Below are positions 34,121 through 44,171 of a stretch of 58,185 nt of DNA, piece after piece; position 1 is the first letter of the stretch, and the number at the start of each line of letters is the position of its first letter. Below the pieces are notes generated by a model. The model was not told the DNA's origin. It saw only the letters and a list, made by a program, of their open reading frames with translations, and ran no database searches. A program made the translations under genes and the position numbers. The stretch comes from M55B167 sp964406095 (GTDB taxonomy: Bacteria > Verrucomicrobiota > Kiritimatiellia > RFP12 > UBA1067): NCBI GenBank assembly GCA_964406095.1, contig CAYOQJ010000113.1, positions 1 through 58,185 on the forward strand, read 5' to 3'.

Positions 34121-36087
34121 TTTTCAAAGCTTCTCTCTACCTTTTTCTACTGCTTTTACTGCCACCCGTATACAAATTGCTTATACGTGCGCAGCATCGA
34201 AATCGGGATGCGCTTGAAAGACTGCGCGGTACGGCGGGGCACACAGAGATCAGTAGAAGAAAAGCGGTTCTGCAGGTTGCTGCGCTGGGCGCTCTGATCG
34301 TTGCCTTGGCCCGTCCGGCCTGGAATCCGCACCCTGTGACTGCTGCTTTGCAGAGACGCGATCTAGTGATTGCTCTTGACATTTCACGCTCAATGCTGGC
34401 CGCCGATATTTATCCTAATCGATTGGAAAGTGCCAGATTTGTGCTGCTTGAAACTTTGCCGAGTTTGAAGGGGCAACGTCTTGCTTTAATAACCTTTGCC
34501 GGATCGGCCGGTGTGCGCGTGCCGCTGACCCTCGATCACAACTTTATGCGTTATGTGCTGGAGCGGATTCAGACATCCGACGCCGAAATCGGCAGTACAT
34601 CACTGCAGGCGGCAATTGAAAAAACACTGGATATTGTGCTCAGTGAATCGGAACGCGGCAGGCAGGACATGATTATACTGACTGATGGCGAGGATCATAT
34701 CAGTGATGTCGACAAGGTGGCGGATCAACTGGGTGAATGGGGGGCACGTGTTCTGATTATAGGTATCGGTGATCCGGTTAACGGGGCACGTGTACCTGAA
34801 ATCGAAGCTGGACAGGGCTGGATGCGATATAAAGGCGAAGAGGTGATCTCCAGGCTCGATGAAAGAACTCTGACGCGTTTGGCCGATGCATCTCCCGGCA
34901 TTGTTTACTATCCGGCCCGTACAGCAGCTTTTGATCTTTTAAAACTCTACAATGAATTGTTGGCTGAGACCGCTGAGCTGAAGGTCGGAGATGAAGCCCG
35001 TAACGAATTTGATGAGGGTTATCAATATTTTATTGCGCTCGGTATCGTTTTGCTGTTGTTGGCAGCGCGGGGCAGGATGACAACAATGGCGATGTTGTGT
35101 CTACTGATAATCGGTTGCGATTCCTGTCGTAAAATGCGGGAGCCACCCGCTGAATATCATCAGCGGATGCAGGCGGGTATCAATGCCTGGAGTGTTCTTC
35201 AGAGTGTAATCGCCGACAATCCCGAACTGGCTTTGACGATGCTGGACGGTGCCAGAGAAGAGTTTCTGAAGGCGGCGATGCTGAGTCCCGGTGATATGCA
35301 GGCGGCGTGCTATATTACGGGGGTAAGTGCGCAGATGTGTGCTGTCGAAGCAAAGGTCAGAGAGCTACAGCAGAGCGAGCGGCAGGTAGAACAGAGTATC
35401 GAACAGCTCGTGAAACAGCTACGCGAACTTACCCTGCGCGAAGAAAAACTCGCTCGTGATGCCCGAACCATGCTGCGCGCATATCCGCCGCCAAAAGAGG
35501 ATGAAAAGATCGCACATGCGGCCGTTGTCGCCGCCGAACAACAGCCAATTGCTGCGGGCACTGCCGAGGTTGTCAGCGGTATCGAAACTCTGCAAGAGAG
35601 GGTGCGGCAAATCATTGGAGGTGCCTTCGAGCATGCGGATTCCGCTGCTGTTACGGAGTTTGATGAGGTCGCGGAGTTGTTGAAATCGGCTGCTGGATCA
35701 CAGAAGGAGATCGCTGAACAGCTTGCGCTGCAAAAGCCCGCCTTAAATAAAGCAGCGGATGCTCTGGTGGTGGCTGCACGTGTAATGCGGCAGTCCTTGG
35801 AGCTTCTGTCGCAAGCACAGAAACAAGATGATGCTGGTAATCAGGATCAAAGCGAGATGGATGAATGGGAGTTTGAAGAGGATGTGGAGTGGAGTGAATC
35901 TTCGGATGATGCTTCTATGCCTATGTCGATTCGCTCGAGTAGCTTCAACAGCGCTTTGAATAATCGTGATATTCCTGTTCCTAACTATACTGCCGAAGAA
36001 ATTCTAGCTGAAGAGCAGAAGAATTTATCGGAACGCAGTCGTAAAAAAGAGTCGCGCGCCGGTGCCCGGGTGGAAAAAAACTGGTAA
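34117..36087 (+). CDS. batB: BatB-like VWA protein fused to BatC-like region
   Basis: A 656-residue fusion. Residues 1-320 are a BatB-like VWA membrane protein (MIDAS DISRS, Asp88/Ser90/Ser92; a C-terminal membrane helix near 305-320). After a hydrophobic segment with a Cys-containing LCLLIIGCDSC sequence there is a charged helical region rich in Gln, Glu and Ala (TPR or coiled-coil-like, 360-600), and then an acidic low-complexity tail. The second half resembles the BatC part of the operon joined into one chain. It overlaps batA by four bases. Confidence 0.8.
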   Translation: MIFKASLYLFLLLLLPPVYKLLIRAQHRNRDALERLRGTAGHTEISRRKAVLQVAALGALIVALARPAWNPHPVTAALQRRDLVIALDISRSMLAADIYPNRLESARFVLLETLPSLKGQRLALITFAGSAGVRVPLTLDHNFMRYVLERIQTSDAEIGSTSLQAAIEKTLDIVLSESERGRQDMIILTDGEDHISDVDKVADQLGEWGARVLIIGIGDPVNGARVPEIEAGQGWMRYKGEEVISRLDERTLTRLADASPGIVYYPARTAAFDLLKLYNELLAETAELKVGDEARNEFDEGYQYFIALGIVLLLLAARGRMTTMAMLCLLIIGCDSCRKMREPPAEYHQRMQAGINAWSVLQSVIADNPELALTMLDGAREEFLKAAMLSPGDMQAACYITGVSAQMCAVEAKVRELQQSERQVEQSIEQLVKQLRELTLREEKLARDARTMLRAYPPPKEDEKIAHAAVVAAEQQPIAAGTAEVVSGIETLQERVRQIIGGAFEHADSAAVTEFDEVAELLKSAAGSQKEIAEQLALQKPALNKAADALVVAARVMRQSLELLSQAQKQDDAGNQDQSEMDEWEFEEDVEWSESSDDASMPMSIRSSSFNSALNNRDIPVPNYTAEEILAEEQKNLSERSRKKESRAGARVEKNW

Positions 36088-36136
36088 TTTATTACGTCAG
36101 TGCTCCGCGGGATGCCGCGGGATGCTATTGAATCAG

Positions 36137-38605
36137 ATGAAAAATTTTATTTTACAGATTGTCTTTTTGTGTGTGACCGTTAAGGTGGCCGTCGCTGAAC
36201 CTTCTATAAAGGTTAAAACCGAAAGTGAGAGTCGCTTTGTGTACGAGCCCTTCACGCTGCGTGTAGAGGTTGTCGCGCAACAGAAACCGAAAAATCTGCG
36301 GCTGCAAGATGGTTCGGATTACAAAGTGATTTCACTCTCCGACGGAACAGTACTCAGTTATACTTCTGAAAACACCACTACCTTTTTCATAGAAATCGTC
36401 GCATCTGTCTCCGGTGTGGTGACAATTGCTCCGGTGGAGGTACAGGTTGGTGACCGGATACTGCAAAGTTCACCTTTGCGTCTGAGCGTCGGTCAGCCTC
36501 ATCGCAGCGAAAACAGCAAAATTGATATTGTGTTTTCTTGTACTAATCTGTATGTCGACCAGGCGGTTGAGATGAAGGTGTGTTGGAGTAGTCGCACGCC
36601 CTTTGTCCAATATCAGGAATTGATATTTGAGATTCCTTTGCTGCGCTCCGCCGCGCTGGCGGTTTATCCTGTAGAACCGGATGTGCCGGAAGAGCAACGC
36701 ATCTGTCTGCCGGTCAATGGCCAGCGGATAATCGCCCAACGAAGCGGTGACGGACAGAAAGAGCGACTCTGTTTCAAATATATTTTGGTGCCGCTCAGGG
36801 CAGGCGAACTGGTGTCCGACGCACTGCATGTTACCGCCGCACTCATGCTCGACAAACAGAACAGTAATCAGTACCCCAGCTACTTCAACAACAACTTTTT
36901 TGCCGCCGCACAACCTAACAGCCGCTTCGTTAGGGTCTATTTTGATGCTCCAATATCAGCTCTGAGTGTCAGCGCACTGCCCGAGCAGGGACGTACATCG
37001 CTCTTCTGCGGAATTGCCGGATCGATGAAGATGCAGACCAGACTGTCGCCGGAGAAGGTCAAAGTGGGTAATCCCGTGATGCTCGAAATAGAGTTGAGCG
37101 AAATGTTGTTCGGCGGACAGCTGAAAGCGCTACCGACGGCTTTGTTCGATAATATCGGTGTTGATTTTAAAGTGACAAGAGAGCCGATTCAAAGCAGTGA
37201 GTCGCTCTCCGGTCGCCGCTTTGTCTACGCCCTGCGGCCATTGCGCACCGCAATAAACTGTTTCCCCGGCCTTGCATTGCAGATATTCGACACGCAGTCG
37301 CGACAATATCGGATGCTGCGGACTGAACCGCTCGAGCTGGAAGTCAATGCTCACAATGGGCGCAGGATATTTGTGCCGGCACAAACCGAACCCGAAAAAA
37401 AAATGGAACGTCTCAAAGGCATTCAAGGTAACATAAAAGAGAGGAATATGCTTATGTCTCTTTACAACGTGTTGGAGTTTATCGGAACTTACGCTTGGTT
37501 TTTTTGGCTCGGCGTGCCTTTGATCTGGCTGGCCTCCCGCAGGTGGCTTGATAAAACAGAGCGTTGTCGCACCGATCCCGCTTATGCGCGTGCTGTGCAA
37601 GCATGGCGCACCTTTCGCCGGAAAGTTGGTTCCGATGAGGAACTGGCCTTGCGCGGTTATCTGGCCGACCGTTTTGACTGGCGGGCGGAAGCCGTCACCG
37701 CAGAGAGCTGCGCGACTGAACTGCGGCGGATGGGGTTGAAAGCTGAACGGGTCGCAGAGGTCAGAAAATACCTGCAGCAAGCGGAAGCACGCAAATACTC
37801 GCCTTATCACCAAGATGCCGGGAATATGTGCGGTCAGGCGCGGCGGATTGTGCATGCGCTCGAGCGCGCTCTGCCACTGACTCTGATTGCTCTGCTGCTC
37901 TTCTCTGGCAGGTTATATGCGTTGGAGCCGGATGCGCTTTTCAGACAGGCACTCGAACTGCAGAATGTGAAACCCGATCAGGCGCAGCCGCTTTTCATTG
38001 AGGCCGCGCTGGGCTATGAAGCGCGCCGATCTCATTTTAATGCCGCTAATAGCTGGTATTTCGCCGGTGAAACGGGACATGCTCTCGCGGCTTATCTGGC
38101 CGCCGAAAGGCGCGCACCATTCAGGCGCGAGATTCGCGAGAGTATCAATTTTATCAGAATGCAGCGAAATAATAAATTAAACACCGAGAAGCATGGCGTG
38201 GCCGACATACTAAAGCTGTCCGAGAGACTATGCCGATTTGATATCAGATTGCTGCTTGGAGTGCTAACCTGTTTTTACCTGGGTGCATGGGGGTTTTATT
38301 TCGGCAAGCGCATCCGAGGGTCTTTGCCTCCGCCTTCCTTTTGCCGAGCTTACGGTGTGGTTACGGCAACTCTGCTTATACTGGTCTTATATTGTGTGTT
38401 TCAGCCACGTCGCGGTGTCATTATCAGAAGCACACAGGCTAGACTGGGGCCCGGTTACGCTTATGACAAAGCCTATGAAAATGCGCTGGCTGAAGCGACG
38501 GAATTTCAGTGGCGCGGTATTGATAGTGACTGGGTTCAGGCCCATCTGGCTGATGACAATACTGTCTGGCTGCACCGTTCGACCTGTGTGCGGGTCGTCC
38601 ACTGA
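36137..38605 (+). CDS. batD: BatD-like protein fused to BatE-like TPR/SH3 region
   Basis: The mature part opens after a signal peptide (MKNFILQIVFLCVTVKVAVA) with a BatD-like beta-rich periplasmic region to about residue 430, then a membrane helix (YAWFFWLGVPLIWLA). The last ~260 residues resemble BatE: a hydrophobic segment, TPR-like repeats (DALFRQALELQ, HFNAANSWYFAGETGHALAAYLAA), two membrane helices and a terminal SH3-like stretch (IIRSTQARLGPGYAYDKAYEN). So BatD and BatE are one protein here. The in-frame GTG at 36062 overlaps the preceding gene; ATGs at 36122 and 36137 are likelier starts. Confidence 0.8.
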   Translation: MKNFILQIVFLCVTVKVAVAEPSIKVKTESESRFVYEPFTLRVEVVAQQKPKNLRLQDGSDYKVISLSDGTVLSYTSENTTTFFIEIVASVSGVVTIAPVEVQVGDRILQSSPLRLSVGQPHRSENSKIDIVFSCTNLYVDQAVEMKVCWSSRTPFVQYQELIFEIPLLRSAALAVYPVEPDVPEEQRICLPVNGQRIIAQRSGDGQKERLCFKYILVPLRAGELVSDALHVTAALMLDKQNSNQYPSYFNNNFFAAAQPNSRFVRVYFDAPISALSVSALPEQGRTSLFCGIAGSMKMQTRLSPEKVKVGNPVMLEIELSEMLFGGQLKALPTALFDNIGVDFKVTREPIQSSESLSGRRFVYALRPLRTAINCFPGLALQIFDTQSRQYRMLRTEPLELEVNAHNGRRIFVPAQTEPEKKMERLKGIQGNIKERNMLMSLYNVLEFIGTYAWFFWLGVPLIWLASRRWLDKTERCRTDPAYARAVQAWRTFRRKVGSDEELALRGYLADRFDWRAEAVTAESCATELRRMGLKAERVAEVRKYLQQAEARKYSPYHQDAGNMCGQARRIVHALERALPLTLIALLLFSGRLYALEPDALFRQALELQNVKPDQAQPLFIEAALGYEARRSHFNAANSWYFAGETGHALAAYLAAERRAPFRREIRESINFIRMQRNNKLNTEKHGVADILKLSERLCRFDIRLLLGVLTCFYLGAWGFYFGKRIRGSLPPPSFCRAYGVVTATLLILVLYCVFQPRRGVIIRSTQARLGPGYAYDKAYENALAEATEFQWRGIDSDWVQAHLADDNTVWLHRSTCVRVVH

Positions 38606-38735
38606 AGAATCTGATTGCGTACACGACGTAATTTATGTTCTTATTAAAACAGTGAATTGGAAAGTTGAGGCGGAGCACTAACACACAGAGGATGGGCAGA
38701 GGTCATCAATTGGATTAAAAAAATGGAGGTTTGTC

Positions 38736-40082
38736 ATGGAGTGTACACGCAGAAATTTCTCCCGCTCGTCATTGGTCACCGCGATTGCAGCACAGAGTGC
38801 ACCATTTGTCCTGAGGGCCCAGGATAGTGGTAAATTCCGGGTTGTTTTAATAGGTTGCGGTTGGTGGGGTATGAATATACTCACTACAGCTTTGCAAAGC
38901 GGACGATGCGAACTGGCGGGGCTGTGCGATGTTGACGAGCGCATGATCGATGCTGCTGTTGACGTACTGAGCGAATTTAATATCAAAAGCCCTCGACGTT
39001 ACAGGGATTTTCGTGAGATTCTCGCTACAGAAAAAGCGGATATCGCTATTGTGGCTACTCCAGATCACTGGCACCCGCTGATTATGATCGAAGCTTGCCG
39101 ACAAGGTGCCCATGTCTATGTCGAAAAACCGGTTGGTCATACTGTGCATGAGGGCAGGGCGATGGTCAGGGCCGCACGTAAATATGGGCGCAAGGTTCAG
39201 GTGGGAACACATCGGCGAGTTTCCCCTCATAATATCAGGGCGTATGAGTTTATTAAATCCGGTAAGCTGGGCAAGGTGGCTTCGGCCAAGTGTTTTATCT
39301 CTTATGGCGGCGGCTCCGAAAAGCCCAAACCGAATATCGACCCTCCCGCAGGATTGGATTGGAATTTCTGGTGCGGTCCTGCCCCCCTGCGCCATTTCTG
39401 CGGCGATATAGACAATGGCGGACGGGGCGGTATCCATCCGCGTGGCTTTCGCAACTATCTTGACTATGCTAACGGTACAATCGCCGATTGGGGTATCCAC
39501 TGGGTCGATCAGGTTCTGTGGATCACTGGACGCACCGCGCCGGTGAGTTGCCACTCGGTAGGTGGGCGTCCGGTGCGTGGGCCTGTGATTTACAATGACC
39601 GTGAGCAGACCTCCGACGCTCCCGATCATCAGATCGCGGTCTGGAGTTTTGCGGATGGGTTTAATCTTACCTGGGAAAATCGGCGTTTTGCCGGCAACAA
39701 CCATATGAAAGGTGAGAATGTAGGTGTTCTCTTTTACGGTGAACGTGGTGTTCTGCACCTGGGCTGGCGGCAAGGATGGAGTTTTTATCCCTCAAATACC
39801 AAAAATGATGTTATCAGTGTTGCACCGCAACTGCATGAGCCGGATAATCAGAACATCAAAGAGCTGTGGGCCGATTTTATCGCTGCAATCGAAAATGACC
39901 GCCTGCCGACCTGCGATATTCTCAAAGGACATCAGGCTACCGCTATGTGTCTGATGGCCAACCTTTCCATGAAGCTGGGACGTAGTATCCGCTGGGACGC
40001 GGCGACAGAGAGTACCGGTGATGTCGAGGCGGATAAACTGTTGAAACGGAAGTATCGCGGCGAATGGAGTTATCCGGTCTGA
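38736..40082 (+). CDS. Tat-exported Gfo/Idh/MocA oxidoreductase
   Basis: A 448-residue Gfo/Idh protein with an N-terminal twin-arginine signal (CTRRNFSRSS then a hydrophobic stretch), so it is exported folded with its NAD(P). GCGWWGMNILTTAL is the Rossmann loop, and VEKPVGHTVHEG holds the conserved Lys. Exported Gfo/Idh proteins are expanded in PVC and Bacteroidetes and act in polysaccharide breakdown. GGAGG gives the ribosome site. The GH109 gene follows after 24 bases in the same operon. Confidence 0.88.
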   Translation: MECTRRNFSRSSLVTAIAAQSAPFVLRAQDSGKFRVVLIGCGWWGMNILTTALQSGRCELAGLCDVDERMIDAAVDVLSEFNIKSPRRYRDFREILATEKADIAIVATPDHWHPLIMIEACRQGAHVYVEKPVGHTVHEGRAMVRAARKYGRKVQVGTHRRVSPHNIRAYEFIKSGKLGKVASAKCFISYGGGSEKPKPNIDPPAGLDWNFWCGPAPLRHFCGDIDNGGRGGIHPRGFRNYLDYANGTIADWGIHWVDQVLWITGRTAPVSCHSVGGRPVRGPVIYNDREQTSDAPDHQIAVWSFADGFNLTWENRRFAGNNHMKGENVGVLFYGERGVLHLGWRQGWSFYPSNTKNDVISVAPQLHEPDNQNIKELWADFIAAIENDRLPTCDILKGHQATAMCLMANLSMKLGRSIRWDAATESTGDVEADKLLKRKYRGEWSYPV

Positions 40083-40106
40083 ATTGTAGCTTTAAAGAGG
40101 TGAAAT

Positions 40107-41462
40107 ATGAAATTCAATAGAAGAACATTTGTTAAATCCGCCGCTTTGGCCAGCGGAGCCGCCGGGTTGTTAAACTCCGGTGGATGCGCCCACCTTACAC
40201 ACTCAGCCTGGACCTATCAAGATGCCACCATGATGGGGTTTCGCGCCCCGCCTGTGCCCGATTTGCGGATCGGCATTATCGGTCTGGGTAGGCGCGGTTC
40301 AAGCGCACTCAGACGTCTGCCGTGTATCGAACGTGTTACGATTACCGCGTTGAGCGATCTTTTTGAAGAAAGAGTTGCCCGTCAGTCCGACTCTCTCAAG
40401 GCACGCGGAAAACCGCCCGCCGAACGTTACTACGGCACCCCACAGCGCTGGCGCGCACTCTGTGAAAGCGATAATGTGGACCTGGTCTATATCGCCACCC
40501 CATGGTTGCTACACACGCCGATGGCGGTTTACGCCATGCAGTGCGGCAAACATGCGGCGGTTGAGGTGCCTGCCGCCATGACACTCGAACAGTGCTGGCA
40601 GCTGGTCGAGAGCTCCGAGGCTGCCGGACGACATTGCATGATGCTGGAAAACTGCTGCTATGGCGAGCATGAGATGATGATGCTCAATATGTGCCGACAG
40701 GGCGTACTCGGTCAACTGGTGCATGGCGAGGCGGCCTATATCCATGATCTTTGTAAAACAAAGCTGAGTAAAGATAAGCATGTCGACCGCTGGCGGCTGA
40801 GATGGTCGGTCGAGCACACCGGTAACCCTTATCCTACACATGGACTCGGCCCGGTCTGCCAGTATATGAATATCAACCGCGGCGATAAGATGGAGTATCT
40901 GAGCTCGATCAGCTCAGATGAATTCGGATTAACCCGAACCGCATGTGAGCTGTTCGGTGAAAAAAGTCCCGAAGTCAGAACAGGTTTCAAATTGGGGGAT
41001 ATGAATACATCAATCGTGAAAACATTGCGCGGTAGAACCATTATGATTCAGCACAACACTACCTCACCGCGCCCCTACAATCGGCTTAATATGATATCCG
41101 GAACCAAGGGCATCGTGGCTGACTATCCGCTGCGTGCCGCTCTCTCGCCCGATACCAATCAGTGGATGGATGAAAAAGAGCTGGAGAGTCTCAAAAAAAA
41201 ATATCGGCATCCGCTCTGGGATGCCAGCGGCGAGGCCGCACGCAGGGCGGGAGGACATGGCGGTATGGATTATATGATGGATTTGCGGCTCTGCCACTGC
41301 CTGCAAAATGGATTTCCGCTGGATATGGATGTCTATGATGCCGCACTCTGGAGCAGTATAGTCGAACTCAGTGAAAAATCTGTCAAGCGCCGGGGTAACT
41401 CGGTCACAATTCCCGATTTCACCCGCGGCGGCTGGAAAACCGCCGAACCGGTTGAAGTGTAA
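40107..41462 (+). CDS. GH109 family alpha-N-acetylgalactosaminidase-like enzyme
   Basis: A 451-residue member of glycoside hydrolase family 109, NAD-dependent glycosidases with a Gfo/Idh fold that remove terminal GalNAc. A twin-arginine signal (NRRTFVKSAALASG) is followed by a lipobox-like NSGGCAH. Distinctive GH109 blocks are GIIGLGRRGSSALRRL, VYIATPWLLHTPMAVYAMQCGKHAAVEVPAAMTLEQCWQLVESSEAAGRHCMMLENCCYG, YIHDL, THGLGPVCQYMNINRGDKMEYL and MIQHNTTSPRPYNR. Likely acts on mucin-type or other GalNAc glycans outside the membrane. The exact sugar is inference from the family. Confidence 0.9.
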   Translation: MKFNRRTFVKSAALASGAAGLLNSGGCAHLTHSAWTYQDATMMGFRAPPVPDLRIGIIGLGRRGSSALRRLPCIERVTITALSDLFEERVARQSDSLKARGKPPAERYYGTPQRWRALCESDNVDLVYIATPWLLHTPMAVYAMQCGKHAAVEVPAAMTLEQCWQLVESSEAAGRHCMMLENCCYGEHEMMMLNMCRQGVLGQLVHGEAAYIHDLCKTKLSKDKHVDRWRLRWSVEHTGNPYPTHGLGPVCQYMNINRGDKMEYLSSISSDEFGLTRTACELFGEKSPEVRTGFKLGDMNTSIVKTLRGRTIMIQHNTTSPRPYNRLNMISGTKGIVADYPLRAALSPDTNQWMDEKELESLKKKYRHPLWDASGEAARRAGGHGGMDYMMDLRLCHCLQNGFPLDMDVYDAALWSSIVELSEKSVKRRGNSVTIPDFTRGGWKTAEPVEV

Positions 41463-41592
41463 AACGCCGCCTGAAAACTGCGAAAGAACGCGAACAACAA
41501 ATTGTGCCTGCTATCACTCTGATGTAGCTGAATGCGGATAGGGATCATGATTTAATCGATAAAAAAATATCGAATAGCGCGTCGCTTGTCGG

Positions 41593-41621
41593 TTGACTGA
41601 TCTGCCGCTATAGGATAATAT
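41593..41621 (+). promoter_or_regulatory. promoter of gap-pgk
   Basis: TTGACT (41593-41598), a 17-bp spacer and TAATAT (41616-41621), with overlapping GATAAT and TATACT alternatives. It gives a leader of about 120 bases before gap. The 41463-41748 gap also holds an A/T hairpin (TCGATA/TATCGA, 41556-41573) of no clear role. Confidence 0.55.
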
Positions 41622-41748
41622 ACTGCCCAATTATTTCGCGGGACTGGCTTGTTTACCGGGTATTGTCGGGAATAGGCAGCGATTTTGTGGAACAGATCGC
41701 ATAGCGTCTGTTTCAGTATAAACAGCAAAAGCTCAAGGAGAGTATAAA

Positions 41749-42744
41749 ATGGCGATAAAAGTTGGTATAAACGGTTTTGGACGTATTGGCCGCATGGTTT
41801 TTCGTGCCGCTGCGGCGCGCGATGACATCGAGATTGTCGGTATTAACGATCTGCTAGATGTTGATTATCTGGCGTACATGCTCAAGTACGATTCGGTGCA
41901 TGGCCGTTTTCAGGGCGAAGTTGCCGTTGATGGCAGTGCTCTGGTGGTGAACGGCAAAACAATCCGTGTGACCGCTGAGATGGATCCGGCCAATCTGGCT
42001 TGGGGTGATATTGGCGCCCAGATTGTGGTGGAGTCGACCGGTTTCTTTCTGACCGATGAGACCGCCCGTAAGCATATTACCGCCGGTGCCCAAAAGGTAG
42101 TGCTTTCCGCTCCGTCCAAGGATGCAACTCCGATGTTTGTCTGCGGCGTAAATACCGACAGCTATGCCGGCGAGGAGATCGTTTCCAACGCATCCTGCAC
42201 AACCAACTGTCTGGCTCCGATTGCCAAGGTGCTGAACGACAGGTTCGGTATTGAGAAGGGTTTGATGACCACAATTCACGCGGCTACTGCTACGCAGAAG
42301 ACGGTTGACGGACCTTCCAAAAAGGATTGGCGCGGCGGTCGCGGGATTCTGGAAAATCTCATTCCCTCCAGCACCGGCGCGGCCAAGGCTGTCGGCAAGG
42401 TTATTCCTGAACTGAACGGCAAGCTGACCGGTATGGCTTTCCGTGTTCCGACATCGGATGTCTCGGTGGTTGATCTGACTGCCAGCCTGAAAACCGAGAC
42501 CACCTATGAAGCAGTCTGCGCTGCCATGAAGGAAGCCTCGGAAGGCGAGTTGAAAGGCATTCTCGGTTATACCGATGAACCTCTGGTGGCTACCGATTTC
42601 CGCAATGAGACCTGCACCTCGGTGTTTGATGCCAAGGCTGGCATACAGCTTGACAAAACTTTCCTCAAAGTCGTGGCCTGGTATGACAACGAATGGGGTT
42701 ATTCTTGCAAGGTGCTTGACCTGATCAAGGTTATCAGCGCCTGA
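41749..42744 (+). CDS. gap: Glyceraldehyde-3-phosphate dehydrogenase
   Basis: A 331-residue NAD-dependent GAPDH of glycolysis. The NAD-binding KVGINGFGRIGRMVFRAA opening, the active-site NASCTTNCLAP with the catalytic Cys, and the C-terminal WYDNEWGYSCKVLDL are standard. AAGGAGAG gives the ribosome site. pgk follows on the same strand after 84 bases, in which short GC hairpins may stabilise the message. Confidence 0.98.
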   Translation: MAIKVGINGFGRIGRMVFRAAAARDDIEIVGINDLLDVDYLAYMLKYDSVHGRFQGEVAVDGSALVVNGKTIRVTAEMDPANLAWGDIGAQIVVESTGFFLTDETARKHITAGAQKVVLSAPSKDATPMFVCGVNTDSYAGEEIVSNASCTTNCLAPIAKVLNDRFGIEKGLMTTIHAATATQKTVDGPSKKDWRGGRGILENLIPSSTGAAKAVGKVIPELNGKLTGMAFRVPTSDVSVVDLTASLKTETTYEAVCAAMKEASEGELKGILGYTDEPLVATDFRNETCTSVFDAKAGIQLDKTFLKVVAWYDNEWGYSCKVLDLIKVISA

Positions 42745-42828
42745 TTATGAACGCCTCCGGCGTTTGGTGAAACAGAGGGCGGGTCGGTGCTTCTTGCCGC
42801 CTGCCCTTTACGGTTTAAAGGAGGAGCT

Positions 42829-44073
42829 ATGAATAAGAAAACTTTGCGTGACGTTAATCTGACCGGCAAGCGTGTTGTAATGCGTGTTGATTTCAATGTG
42901 CCCATTAAAGAGGGTATCATCCGTGATGACACCCGTATCAAGGGGGCCCTACCCTCTATCAACTATGTGCTCGAGCAGGGTGGCAGTCTGATATTGATGA
43001 GCCACCTGGGGCGCCCGAAAGGCAATGGCTATGAAGCCGATTATTCGCTGAAGCCGGTGGCGGAATATCTGGCAAAAATTTTGGATAAGCCGGTGACCTT
43101 CGCTCCGGATTGTCTTAACGCCGATGATTTTGTGACCACAATGAAGGCCGGTGATATCGTGATGCTGGAAAATACCCGCTTCTATGTTGAGGAGCAGGGT
43201 AAGATCAAGCAGGCGGAAGGCCAGAGCGACGAGGACTTTGCGGTGGCCAAGACGAAGATCAGACAGAAGCAGCGCTCCATGGCGCAGAAGTTCGCTTCGT
43301 ATGGTGATATCTATTGCAATGACGCCTTCGGTTCCGCCCATCGTGCTCACGCTTCAACCGCTATTGTGGACGAGTTCATGGAAACAAACGTGACCGGTTT
43401 TCTGTTGGAAAAAGAGATCGAGTATCTCGGTAATGCGGTCGAGAACCCGACACGGCCTTTTGTTGCGATTCTTGGTGGCGCCAAGGTCTCAGATAAACTG
43501 GCCGTGGTTAAAAATCTGCTCGACAAAGTTGACACTCTGATTATCGGTGGCGGGATGGCCTACACCTTCCTCAAAGCGTTAGGCCACGAAGTCGGCGCTT
43601 CACTCTGCGAAAATGATCAGGTCGAATATGCGGCGCAGATGATGGAGAAAGCCGAGGCCAACGGCAAGACCTTTCTGCTGCCGGTTGATAATGTCGCGGC
43701 GGATAAGTTTTCCGCCGATGCCGATACCCGGCTGGTTGGCAATGAGATCCCTGAGGGCTGGATGGCTTTGGATGTTGGTCCTAAGACAACCGAGCTCTAC
43801 TGCGAAGCTATTAAAACAGCCAAAACGGTTGTCTGGAACGGTCCGATGGGCTGTTTCGAGATGGAAAAATTCTCGAAAGGCACCTTAGGCGTCTGTCAGG
43901 CGGTTGCGGAGTGCGGTGCAGTTACAATTATCGGCGGCGGTGACAGCGTCAGCGCGGTAAACAAAAGCGGGTTGGCTGATAAAATGACGCATATCTCAAC
44001 CGGCGGCGGAGCCTCACTCGAGTTTCTCGAAGGTAAGGTGCTGCCGGGTGTGGCTGCGCTGGATGACAAATAG
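42829..44073 (+). CDS. pgk: Phosphoglycerate kinase
   Basis: A 414-residue phosphoglycerate kinase making ATP from 1,3-bisphosphoglycerate. Opening RVVMRVDFNVP, the substrate-binding SHLGRPKG, LGGAKVSDKL, and the C-terminal nucleotide region GGGDSVSAV...TGGGASLEFLEG are present. Start at 42829 is fixed by AAAGGAGG; the frame upstream to 42787 is not used. It is followed by the tRNA-Met promoter; an A/T-only hairpin there is not a convincing terminator. Confidence 0.98.
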   Translation: MNKKTLRDVNLTGKRVVMRVDFNVPIKEGIIRDDTRIKGALPSINYVLEQGGSLILMSHLGRPKGNGYEADYSLKPVAEYLAKILDKPVTFAPDCLNADDFVTTMKAGDIVMLENTRFYVEEQGKIKQAEGQSDEDFAVAKTKIRQKQRSMAQKFASYGDIYCNDAFGSAHRAHASTAIVDEFMETNVTGFLLEKEIEYLGNAVENPTRPFVAILGGAKVSDKLAVVKNLLDKVDTLIIGGGMAYTFLKALGHEVGASLCENDQVEYAAQMMEKAEANGKTFLLPVDNVAADKFSADADTRLVGNEIPEGWMALDVGPKTTELYCEAIKTAKTVVWNGPMGCFEMEKFSKGTLGVCQAVAECGAVTIIGGGDSVSAVNKSGLADKMTHISTGGGASLEFLEGKVLPGVAALDDK

Positions 44074-44123
44074 AAGACGATTTAGCTGTAATATGCAAAA
44101 AAATGCGTTTTTTTACCATCCGG

Positions 44124-44152
44124 TTGACACCTCGACCCAATTCAGGTATATT
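44124..44152 (+). promoter_or_regulatory. promoter of tRNA-Met
   Basis: Consensus TTGACA (44124-44129), 17-bp spacer, TATATT (44147-44152), 19 bases before the tRNA 5' end. Confidence 0.8.
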
Positions 44153-44171
44153 ACCACAAATTTTTTGCGTT

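Noticed and set aside
44093..44116. A7/T7 hairpin after pgk as a terminator
   Set aside because: The stem is made of A and T only with a TGCG loop; it lacks a GC stem and is not convincing as a terminator.
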